Source: Dehalococcoidia bacterium (GTDB lineage: Bacteria > Chloroflexota > Dehalococcoidia > Dehalococcoidales > BS750m-G39). Taken from it: 9,287 nt of DNA. A model generated the notes under the pieces. That model made no database searches, was not told the origin of the DNA, and saw nothing but the letters and a program-made list of their open reading frames with translations. Positions within the stretch are counted from its first letter, which is position 1; every line of letters starts with the position of its first letter. A program made the translations under genes and the position numbers. The stretch spans positions 1 through 9,287 of the forward strand of contig JAUWZG010000041.1 in assembly GCA_030615425.1 (NCBI GenBank), given 5' to 3'. Below are positions 1 to 5,460 of the stretch, in pieces.

Positions 1-2
1 CT

Positions 3-13
3 ATCACCTCCTT
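3..13 (-). promoter_or_regulatory. Shine-Dalgarno of the next gene in the betaine transporter operon
   Basis: Just after the ATPase stop codon (16-18) the minus strand reads AAGGAGGTGAT, an 11-nt perfect complement to the usual 3' end of 16S rRNA. No start codon fits before the window edge, so the site must serve a gene starting beyond base 1. By family convention that gene should be the transporter permease (ProW/OpuAB type); this is inference. It shows that the operon continues out of the window. Confidence 0.8.
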
Positions 14-15
14 AA

Positions 16-1272
16 TTATTCGTTTTGGTTGTTATTTTCGTTCTCCGCATACATGGCCCGAATCAGCACCGGCCTGGTGATTATCCCCAGCAAGTGTTTT
101 TCTTCATCCAATACAGCCACGGGCACGTTCCCCTCGGCAACCAAGGGCAGAATCTGCTCCACCGGGGTATCTGGTGAAGTAGAAGGGAATTCCTTTTGCG
201 TTACCTTTTCTATCTTGGTTAACCCCTCCTGTACTGCTGCCTTCGCCTGCTCCATAAGCACAGTTCCTTTGAGCCTACCATCAGCATCGGTGACAAAGGC
301 CACCGCAACCCGCTTTGCCTTCAGCTCTTCTATGACCGTCTCAGGGTTCTGGTCGCTGCTAGCTAATACGGCGGGCTTCTCCATGATGCTCTCTGTCAGG
401 ATTACCTTCCCCCGGGGCACGTCTCTCACGAACTCACTCACATAATCATCAGCGGGTTGGGATACTATCTCCTCAGGGGTGCCGATTTGCACTATTTCTC
501 CATCTTTCATGATGGCAATACGTTCCCCCAGCTTCAGTGCTTCAATAAGGTCGTGAGTAATGAAAATCACCGTCTTCTCAACTACCGAGCGCAGGTTGAT
601 GAATTCATCTTGCATCTGGCGGCGAATGAGGGGGTCAAGGGCGCTGAAGGGCTCGTCCATAAGAATGGTCTCAGAGTCCACTGCCAGAGCACGGGCCAAA
701 CCCACCCGCTGCTGCATCCCCCCACTGAGCTCGTGTATCCGGCTCTTTTCCCAGCCCTTCAGTCCTACCATCTCTAAGGCCTGAAAGGCCTTTTCCCGTC
801 TTTCCTTCTTGCGCTCTCCTCGGAGCTCTAGACCGAAGACAACATTGTCCAGCACAGAACGGTGAGGGAGCAGACCAAAGTTTTGAAATACCATGCTTAG
901 CTTGTGACGGCGGAGTTCTTTAAGCTCGGCGTTATCCATCTGGGCAATATCCGCCCCGTCAATGAGTATCTTGCCTTTGGTTGGTTCAATGAGCCGGTTA
1001 ATGCAGCGGACGAGGGTTGATTTACCACTTCCAGATAGCCCCATGACAACGAAAATCTCGCTCTCATGGACCTCAAACGAGACATCTTTTACCGCTATGA
1101 CATGTCCCGTCTGCTCTAGGACTTCTTGTTTGGTCGCATCATCGTCGATATTACTCAATACCCCTTCAGGATCAGGGCCAAATATTTTCCACAGGTTTTG
1201 ACATAAAACTTTACCCTTTTTTTTGACCACAGACCTGTTGGGTACTTTATTATTTTCCTCAGTTATCAGCAT
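16..1272 (-). CDS. proV: Glycine betaine/proline ABC transporter ATP-binding protein with CBS domains
   Basis: This is the ATPase of an osmoprotectant importer (ProV/OpuAA family), which powers uptake of glycine betaine, proline betaine or related quaternary amines at the inner face of the membrane. With the start used here the product is 418 aa. Visible motifs are Walker A GLSGSGKST (about 78-86), Q-loop Gln130, signature LSGGMQQR (182-189), Walker B ILMDEP (203-208) and the H-loop His240. Two CBS repeats fill about 296-411; in OpuA such repeats sense ionic strength. The N-terminal KIFGPDPEG stretch is typical of the family. An in-frame ATG at 1329 would add 19 residues, but the ATG at 1272 has GAGG 6 nt upstream, whereas the 1329 ATG lies in the loop of a small GGTGAG/CTCACC inverted repeat. 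The gene overlaps an upstream 65-codon ORF by 14 nt, which suggests translational coupling. Family assignment is firm; exact substrate is inferred. Confidence 0.93.
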   Translation of the reverse strand: MLITEENNKVPNRSVVKKKGKVLCQNLWKIFGPDPEGVLSNIDDDATKQEVLEQTGHVIAVKDVSFEVHESEIFVVMGLSGSGKSTLVRCINRLIEPTKGKILIDGADIAQMDNAELKELRRHKLSMVFQNFGLLPHRSVLDNVVFGLELRGERKKERREKAFQALEMVGLKGWEKSRIHELSGGMQQRVGLARALAVDSETILMDEPFSALDPLIRRQMQDEFINLRSVVEKTVIFITHDLIEALKLGERIAIMKDGEIVQIGTPEEIVSQPADDYVSEFVRDVPRGKVILTESIMEKPAVLASSDQNPETVIEELKAKRVAVAFVTDADGRLKGTVLMEQAKAAVQEGLTKIEKVTQKEFPSTSPDTPVEQILPLVAEGNVPVAVLDEEKHLLGIITRPVLIRAMYAENENNNQNE

Positions 1273-1456
1273 ATCCGTCCTCACTATTCTTGATGTGTGA
1301 ATATGCTGGTTCGGTGGGGTGGTGAGCATGCACTACATACTCACCTACTAAAGATGAGATACGTGCCGGTGGCTTGTAACCAGCACTATATCCTAAGTAG
1401 GGACATACCTGCTTTCTGTCAATCTCAATATCAGTCCCGTTGCAGGTAACCAGCAT
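1259..1456 (-). CDS. Small 65-aa protein, possibly a truncated corrinoid-protein activation (MetH-activation-like) homologue
   Basis: A 65-codon ORF starts with ATG 7 nt after GGAGGTGA (1470-1463 region on the minus strand), one of the best ribosome binding sites in the window. Its stop codon lies inside the ATPase gene, overlapping that start by 14 nt, as expected for translational coupling. Residues about 10-50 carry IEIDRKQV...YLGY...KPPARISSLVGEY and then EPAYSH. From memory this resembles the first 50 or so residues of B12-dependent methionine synthase activation-domain proteins found with corrinoid methyltransferases, which are normally over 200 aa. If the likeness holds, this is a remnant or a stand-alone N-terminal piece, and it would fit a neighbourhood that imports betaine, a methyl donor for such methyltransferases. 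Alternatively it is a regulatory leader peptide for proV. No membrane segment or signal peptide is seen. The ORF is well supported; the homology is an untested impression. Confidence 0.55.
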   Translation of the reverse strand: MLVTCNGTDIEIDRKQVCPYLGYSAGYKPPARISSLVGEYVVHAHHPTEPAYSHIKNSEDGYADN

Positions 1457-1607
1457 GTTGCTTTCACCTCCCTTCCCTTTGAAACAACGGGGCGGAGTGA
1501 AGCCTTATGCTCTTTACCGTGGCAACACCCACAGAATAGATTCTCAGCAGGGGAGCGCTTTACCGAGTAGCGCATAAAAGGGGGCATTTAGTGGTGAGGA
1601 GGGCTTA

Positions 1608-1700
1608 ATGGGAAAGAAGTGGATAGTAAATCAAGTTACTAAGGCATTTATGTGGAAGACACCTGAACAGTTACATATCTGCAAGGTAAGTTGCGGATAG
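1608..1700 (+). CDS. Possible 30-aa small protein
   Basis: ATG at 1608 is preceded by AGGAGG (1597-1602) with a 5-nt spacer, a strong ribosome binding site. The 30-codon frame encodes a basic peptide starting MGKKWIVNQVTKAF and ending with HICKVSCG, with two cysteines four residues apart. I do not recognise it. No good sigma-70 promoter is visible upstream on this strand; TTGAAA at 1479-1484 has no -10 box at a normal distance. It lies antisense to the presumed proV leader, so it could instead be chance purine richness. Comparison in related genomes would decide. Confidence 0.25.
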   Translation: MGKKWIVNQVTKAFMWKTPEQLHICKVSCG

Positions 1701-1735
1701 AGAACACCCCGCTCATATATCATATTTTGCTTCAG
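1631..1735 (-). CDS. Possible short upstream ORF in the proV leader (CTG start, or ATG at 1723)
   Basis: On the minus strand GGAGGTGA (1750-1743) is followed after 7 nt by a CTG that opens a 34-codon frame. An in-frame ATG lies 12 nt further in, at 1723, but that is 19 nt from the Shine-Dalgarno, too far to be normal. The stretch GGAGGTGAAAtCgACcTG matches the initiation region of the 65-codon ORF (GGAGGTGAAAgCaACaTG) at 15 of 18 positions. The frame may therefore be a decayed copy whose ATG has become CTG, or a leader peptide. The peptide has no recognisable domain; it contains an ICNC cysteine pair. The case rests on the ribosome binding site and on lying about 55 nt downstream of a predicted start of transcription. 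Confidence 0.22.
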   Translation of the reverse strand: MKQNMIYERGVLYPQLTLQICNCSGVFHINALVT

Positions 1736-1795
1736 GTCGATTTCACCTCCAAGTACGATGTTTCGTTCCTTCCCCGACCTTTATTCCTACACGAT

Positions 1796-1824
1796 ATATT
1801 AGCGCACGTCAGCTAGCCTGTCAA
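1796..1824 (-). promoter_or_regulatory. Near-consensus sigma-70 promoter for the proV leader
   Basis: Read on the minus strand, TTGACA (1824-1819) is followed by exactly 17 bp and then TAATAT (1801-1796). Transcription would begin near 1789, about 330 nt before the 65-codon ORF and about 520 nt before proV, giving an unusually long leader. The -35 box lies inside a small TGTC-AA-GACA inverted repeat, which could be an operator. No other promoter of similar quality is seen closer to proV. Confidence 0.65.
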
Positions 1825-1902
1825 GACAACCCGGGGACGGGATTGATAAATATGGTGAAAAAACGAAAATAGCCCCCCTGTGCTACTTTACGAGCTTACT
1901 CC

Positions 1903-1911
1903 TGATATAGT
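1903..1911 (+). promoter_or_regulatory. Extended -10 promoter of the cation exchanger gene
   Basis: TGATATAGT is a TG-N-TATAGT extended -10 element. No good -35 box lies at the usual spacing, as is common for this promoter type. Transcription would start near 1918, leaving a leader of about 34 nt before the TTG start at 1952. Confidence 0.45.
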
Positions 1912-1925
1912 ATGCTAGCAGCATA
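1911..1925. repeat. Palindrome at the exchanger transcription start (candidate operator)
   Basis: TATGCT-AGC-AGCATA is a perfect 6-bp inverted repeat with a 3-nt centre. It overlaps the end of the -10 box and the predicted start site, where a repressor would block RNA polymerase. No T-run follows, so it is not a terminator. The binding factor is unknown. Confidence 0.4.
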
Positions 1926-1951
1926 TTGTTAATCTTCAGGAGCCTTAAATC

Positions 1952-2971
1952 TTGGTTTGGTTAGTTTGGTTAAAATATCTTGTCTGCCTCGTCATTATCC
2001 TATTCGCTGCGACAAGACTAGCGCGATATGGGGATGCTATCGGTGAAAAGACAGGATTGGGTGGACTGTGGGTAGGTCTGGTGCTACTGGCTGCCATTAC
2101 CTCTGTGCCGGAATTAGTCATCGGGGTGAGTTCTGCTGCCTTAGTTAAACTTCCTGACCTTGCCTTGGGCACTCTCGTCGGGAGTTGCACCCTTAACCTG
2201 GCTATTTTAGCTCTGCTAGACATCCTCTACCGACCAGCTCCAATTCTAAGCAAGGTGCGCTTGAGACATGTGGCATCAGCCGGCGCTGGAATATTGCTTA
2301 TTGCCATTGCCGCCGGGAGCATCTTAGCTGGGGGGAAGCTTTCTGGAGTAGCTCTGGGATGGGTTGGCATTCCGAGCATTATCATCCTCATCCTGTATTT
2401 GGTGGCGGTGAGACAGATGTTCCGCTTTGAACGCAGTCACCAATTGCCATCGTTGCAAGCTGCCCCCCTTAAGTATAAGGACATTCCGGTAAAGACGGTG
2501 TGGTTCAGATTCATGTTGGCAGCGGTAGCAGTTATCGGCGCTGCAATATGGATGTCATTCATTGGTGGCGAAATTGCCGAGACCACAGGTTGGGAGACTA
2601 GCTTTGTCGGCAGCCTATTTCTAGCCATTAGCACCTCGATGCCTGAGCTGGTGGTTACCATTGCTGCCCTCCGTTTGGGCGCTATAGATATGGCAGTCGC
2701 TGATATACTAGGCAGCAATATGTTTAATATCGCCATTATTTTCGCAGTTGACCTTTTCTATACCCAAGGACCTATCCTCTCCTCGGTGTCAAGTGCTCAT
2801 CTTATCACGGCGGCGCTGGCGATGGTGATGAGCCTTCTGGTTATACTTGGACTCCGATTTCCACAGAAGCGCAAGACCTTTTCCTTCATCAGTTGGCATG
2901 CTCTGGCTTTAATCGGGCTTTATATTTTGGGCGCCTATGCTTTATTCACTTCAGGCATAGGTCTTGGGTAA
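1952..2971 (+). CDS. CaCA-family cation (sodium/calcium-type) exchanger
   Basis: A 339-aa integral membrane protein of the Ca2+:cation antiporter family (YrbG/NCX-like), which would exchange Ca2+ or another cation for Na+ or H+ across the cytoplasmic membrane. It carries the two inverted alpha repeats that form the ion site. Alpha-1 is around 50-82 (SVPEL with Glu54, then LVGSCTLN) and alpha-2 around 227-260 (STSMPEL with Glu232, then DILGSNMFN). Roughly ten hydrophobic segments surround a short polar loop near 155-180, the usual family topology, and the length is typical. The start is TTG at 1952, with AGGAG at 1938-1942, 9 nt away. The first residues run directly into the first membrane helix, which supports this start. 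The gene has its own promoter and a possible operator, and it lies divergent from the betaine transporter. The transported ion cannot be read from the sequence. Confidence 0.9.
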   Translation: MVWLVWLKYLVCLVIILFAATRLARYGDAIGEKTGLGGLWVGLVLLAAITSVPELVIGVSSAALVKLPDLALGTLVGSCTLNLAILALLDILYRPAPILSKVRLRHVASAGAGILLIAIAAGSILAGGKLSGVALGWVGIPSIIILILYLVAVRQMFRFERSHQLPSLQAAPLKYKDIPVKTVWFRFMLAAVAVIGAAIWMSFIGGEIAETTGWETSFVGSLFLAISTSMPELVVTIAALRLGAIDMAVADILGSNMFNIAIIFAVDLFYTQGPILSSVSSAHLITAALAMVMSLLVILGLRFPQKRKTFSFISWHALALIGLYILGAYALFTSGIGLG

Positions 2972-2997
2972 ACCCATGTTTAATGATTATCCCTTCT

Positions 2998-3026
2998 TTG
3001 ACGAACAAGGGCAGTTCGGCTATAAT
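2998..3026 (+). promoter_or_regulatory. Sigma-70 promoter of the ArsB/NhaD-type permease
   Basis: TTGACG (2998-3003), a 17-bp spacer and a perfect TATAAT (3021-3026) lie in the 93-nt gap before the permease. Transcription would start near 3033, about 32 nt upstream of the ATG at 3065. The permease and stress protein genes can therefore be expressed independently of the exchanger. Confidence 0.7.
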
Positions 3027-3064
3027 AACCTAGTTTTTCTTTGTCTTCCTGTAAGCTTGAATAG

Positions 3065-4426
3065 ATGCTAACATTAAGCCAAATCCTTGCCATTGCTATT
3101 TTCATTGTCATGTTTGTGGCTATCATAGCTGGCAAGGGACATCGTTTTATTCCTGCCCTGGTTGGTGCTGCCCTTACCCTGCTCATCGTCTTTCTGGTGG
3201 TCATGAAAAGCCCGGAGGCTATTCTCAGCGTCTTGAACCTGGAGCAGCTGGGGCAGTTAAGGTTCTGGATACCGGGGCAAGAGCATATAGAGTCTTACGG
3301 CGTAAACTGGCAGACCATCGTCTTTATTGGTGGCATGATGACCATGGTGGAGGGGTTGGGGGAGGTAGGGTTTTTCCGCTGGATGTGCCTGCTACTGGCC
3401 AAGATGGTCAATTACAAGGTCGTTCCCATACTGATTGTCTTCATGCTGCTCTCAGGCTTCCTCTCCATGTTCATTGATAGCATTACCGTATTGTTGTTCC
3501 TGGCTATGGTTACTATTGAGCTGGCTCACCTGCTCAAATTCGACCCGGTTCCGGTAATAATCGCCGAGATTTTTGCCGCCAACACTGGCGGGGCAGCCAC
3601 TATGTCTGGTGACCCGCCCAACATAATCATAGGCACTGCCCTCGGCTATAATTTCACCGATTTTGCTGTTAATACTGGTCCAATTGCCTGGATAGGCATG
3701 CTTTTCACCCTAGCCTTCTTCTACTTTGTCTTCCGTAAGACGCTTACCTCATCTCAAGGTGATTCAAATGCTTCTCCTATTCGCTATCCTGAGCCAGGTG
3801 AAGCCATTACCGACCACCGCCTCTTCCGCATCAATGCTGCCATCTTTATCGGGATAATAGTTTTGATAGTTACCCATGCCGAAACCGGCATATCCATGGC
3901 CTTAATAGGTGTTATTGCCGCTTGCGTGACACTTCTGGCGGCGAGGAAGAAAGCCCTGCATATCATTAAGAGGGTGGACTGGCGTACTTTGCTTTTCTTT
4001 ATCGGGTTGTTTATCTGTGTCGGGGGACTAGAGGAAACCGGGGTATTAAATATTCTAGCCCAGTATATAGGAGATATATCGGGGGGTAGCCTGATTCTGG
4101 TGATACCCCTCATCCTGTGGATCTCCGCCTTTGCCTCGGCTATAGTAGATAACATTCCCTTTGCCGCCACCATGGTTCCGGTAATCGTCAATCTCTCCCG
4201 GACGGCCGGTTTTAAGCTACCCACTCTGGCCTGGACTTTAGCCTTGGGGACAGACATCGGCGGCAATGCTACCCCAATTGGCGCTTCAGCTAATGTCGTC
4301 GGCACAGCCATTGCTGCAAGGGAAGGCCATCCTATAAGTTGGGGGAAGTTCTGCAAATATGCTATCCCGGCGATGATTATGGTGCTTTCCCTATGCTGGC
4401 TGTATTTAGTGATAAGATACGCTTAG
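3065..4426 (+). CDS. ArsB/NhaD-type ion transporter (IT superfamily permease)
   Basis: A 453-aa polytopic membrane protein of the ion transporter superfamily that includes ArsB, NhaD, the P protein and DASS/citrate carriers. The two halves each carry the pseudo-repeated signature: NTGGAATMSGDPPNIIIG at 173-190, close to the GGTATLIGDPPN form of ArsB/NhaD relatives, and TDIGGNATPIGASANVVG at 396-413. Asp138 (FIDSITVLLF) and Asp362 (VDNIPF) are the matching membrane acidic residues. A hydrophilic linker at about 226-252 separates the halves. Likely roles are Na+/H+ antiport or anion export; arsenite export cannot be excluded, but no arsenic genes are adjacent. An in-frame TAG lies directly before ATG 3065, so no earlier start is possible. 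No clear Shine-Dalgarno sequence is seen. A stress protein gene follows after 13 nt. Confidence 0.88.
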   Translation: MLTLSQILAIAIFIVMFVAIIAGKGHRFIPALVGAALTLLIVFLVVMKSPEAILSVLNLEQLGQLRFWIPGQEHIESYGVNWQTIVFIGGMMTMVEGLGEVGFFRWMCLLLAKMVNYKVVPILIVFMLLSGFLSMFIDSITVLLFLAMVTIELAHLLKFDPVPVIIAEIFAANTGGAATMSGDPPNIIIGTALGYNFTDFAVNTGPIAWIGMLFTLAFFYFVFRKTLTSSQGDSNASPIRYPEPGEAITDHRLFRINAAIFIGIIVLIVTHAETGISMALIGVIAACVTLLAARKKALHIIKRVDWRTLLFFIGLFICVGGLEETGVLNILAQYIGDISGGSLILVIPLILWISAFASAIVDNIPFAATMVPVIVNLSRTAGFKLPTLAWTLALGTDIGGNATPIGASANVVGTAIAAREGHPISWGKFCKYAIPAMIMVLSLCWLYLVIRYA

Positions 4427-4439
4427 AGGGAGGTGGAAA

Positions 4440-5312
4440 ATGTGGGAAAAGATTCTTGTTCCGTTAGATGGTTCCGACCTAGCTGAGCTAGCTCTTCCCT
4501 ATGCCGAAGAGCTGGCTATAGCCTTCAATTCTGAGATTGTCCTGGTGTATGTCAGTGAGCCTGCGGAGAGTCAGTATCGCCATATGCATCAGCTTTACAT
4601 TGAAGAAATGGCAGGACAAATGAGGAAGCCCATCAAAAAGGTCAGCCCCTTAGTTCTCCCCGGTAGAGCGGCGGGGGGGATTATTGACTATGCCGAGAAA
4701 AACGATGTCAGTCTCATCATTATGACCTCTCACGGACGCTCCGGCATAACGCCATGGGTGGTGGGGGGTGTAGCCAGCAAGGTGCTTCATGCCATCAGGG
4801 TGCCGCTGTTGCTTATCAGGGCTACCAAGCCGCAGCCAAGGGTGGTGGGGAAGCACCTGTTAAATAGGATTCTCCTCCCCCTGGACGGTTCAGAAGCTGG
4901 TGAAGCGGCGGTGCCCTATATTGGGGAGCTTATGGGCCGGTTGAAGTCAGAGGTTATCCTGCTCGGGGTGGTGCCGGCGGGGCAGCATATGCGCACCGTT
5001 GGCGGTCTGGATTACATTCTTTACCCCGAACAGCATCTGGAATCGGTCAAGGCAGAAGCCAGAAAATATTTAAACAAGGTCTACCAGCGATTAAAGAGTA
5101 GCAAGGGCAAGGTTAGGGTTGAGCTCAGGGTAGGCGACATTGCCCGGGAAATTATTAAGTTCGCTGAGGAAGAGGGCGCTAGTTTAATTGCTATATCGAG
5201 CCATGGGCACTCAGGTATCGCCAAATGGGTCTTTGGCAGTATCGCCAATAAGGTGGTGCAGGCCAGTAAGGCACCGGTGCTGGTAGTGAGGGCAACGGAG
5301 CCAAAGCCGTAG
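4440..5312 (+). CDS. Tandem-domain universal stress protein (UspA family)
   Basis: A 290-aa cytoplasmic protein made of two UspA domains (about 1-127 and 141-284), each beginning with the family's ILVPLDGS-type strand and acidic residue (Asp10, Asp149). The nucleotide-binding loop G-x2-G-x9-G-S/T appears in altered form in both. Domain 1 has TSHG...GG (about 96-110) and domain 2 has SSHG...GS (about 253-267). ATP or another adenine nucleotide may thus bind better to the second half. GGAGGTG (4429-4435) precedes the ATG, and the gap to the permease is only 13 nt, so the two are very probably co-transcribed. Usp proteins next to transporters are often thought to regulate them or to report cell energy or stress; which applies here is inference. 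Confidence 0.92.
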   Translation: MWEKILVPLDGSDLAELALPYAEELAIAFNSEIVLVYVSEPAESQYRHMHQLYIEEMAGQMRKPIKKVSPLVLPGRAAGGIIDYAEKNDVSLIIMTSHGRSGITPWVVGGVASKVLHAIRVPLLLIRATKPQPRVVGKHLLNRILLPLDGSEAGEAAVPYIGELMGRLKSEVILLGVVPAGQHMRTVGGLDYILYPEQHLESVKAEARKYLNKVYQRLKSSKGKVRVELRVGDIAREIIKFAEEEGASLIAISSHGHSGIAKWVFGSIANKVVQASKAPVLVVRATEPKP

Positions 5313-5317
5313 CCTGT

Positions 5318-5347
5318 TTGCATCATTCCGGGGTTATAAGGTATTAT
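5318..5347 (+). promoter_or_regulatory. Promoter of the tRNA-Arg gene, possibly also of the por operon
   Basis: TTGCAT (5318-5323) and TATTAT (5342-5347) are separated by 18 bp and would start transcription near 5354, about 8 nt before the tRNA. Only 26 nt separate the tRNA from porG, with no further promoter visible there. The por genes may therefore depend on this promoter. Confidence 0.5.
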
Positions 5348-5361
5348 ATTAAGTTGTATTC

Positions 5362-5434
5362 GCCCCTGTAGCTCAGGTGGATAGAGCACCAGCCTCCGGA
5401 GCTGGGTGCGAGCGTTCAAGTCGCTCCAGGGGCG
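5362..5434 (+). tRNA. tRNA-Arg (anticodon CCG)
   Basis: A complete 73-nt cloverleaf can be folded by hand. The acceptor stem is GCCCCTG/CAGGGGC, the D stem GCTC/GAGC, the anticodon stem CCAGC/GCTGG with loop CTCCGGA, and the T stem GAGCG/CGCTC with loop TTCAAGT. The anticodon at 5396-5398 is CCG, which reads the arginine codon CGG. The discriminator base is G5434. The CCA end is not encoded and must be added enzymatically. Five T residues follow directly (5435-5439). Confidence 0.96.
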
Positions 5435-5443
5435 TTTTTAGTA

Positions 5444-5459
5444 TTAGCTAAGAGGCTAA
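5444..5459 (+). promoter_or_regulatory. Small hairpin enclosing the porG ribosome binding site
   Basis: TTAGC (5444-5448) pairs with GCTAA (5455-5459), leaving a 6-nt loop that holds most of the AAGAGG Shine-Dalgarno (5450-5455) of the GTG start at 5461. The stem is weak. It may slightly tune translation or help to separate the tRNA from the mRNA; this is a minor inference. Confidence 0.3.
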
Positions 5460-5460
5460 A

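Larger units (their letters stand above)
1457..1951. other. Divergent intergenic region with the proV leader and two promoters
   Basis: This 495-nt stretch separates the minus-strand betaine transporter operon from the plus-strand exchanger gene. It holds a strong minus promoter (1796-1824), a plus extended -10 promoter (1903-1911), a palindrome at 1911-1925, two doubtful short ORFs listed separately, and a GCGCT/AGCGC hairpin near 1556-1574. The part between about 1457 and 1600 shows small inverted repeats but matches no riboswitch class that I can recognise. No RNA gene or transposon end is visible. Confidence 0.6.

Noticed and set aside
29..445. 138-codon open frame on the plus strand
   Set aside because: Shadow of the C-terminal CBS region of the ABC ATPase.
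1273..1329. Earlier in-frame start for proV at 1329
   Set aside because: Only a distant AGGTGA (11 nt) precedes it, and the ATG lies in the loop of a GGTGAG/CTCACC inverted repeat; the ATG at 1272 has better spacing and gives a typical N-terminus.
1393..1587. 64-codon minus-strand frame in the proV leader
   Set aside because: No Shine-Dalgarno before its ATG, and it overlaps the better-supported 65-codon ORF in another frame.
2965..2976. TGGG-TAAA-CCCA hairpin at the exchanger stop codon as a terminator
   Set aside because: The stem is only 4-5 bp and no T-run follows; termination there is not supported.
3784..4356. 190-codon open frame on the minus strand
   Set aside because: It lies wholly inside the permease gene, opposite strongly conserved motifs, and shows no domain or ribosome binding site of its own.
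5435..5439. T5 run after the tRNA as a full terminator
   Set aside because: It is short and has no dedicated GC-rich hairpin other than the tRNA itself, and por genes follow at once; readthrough seems more likely.
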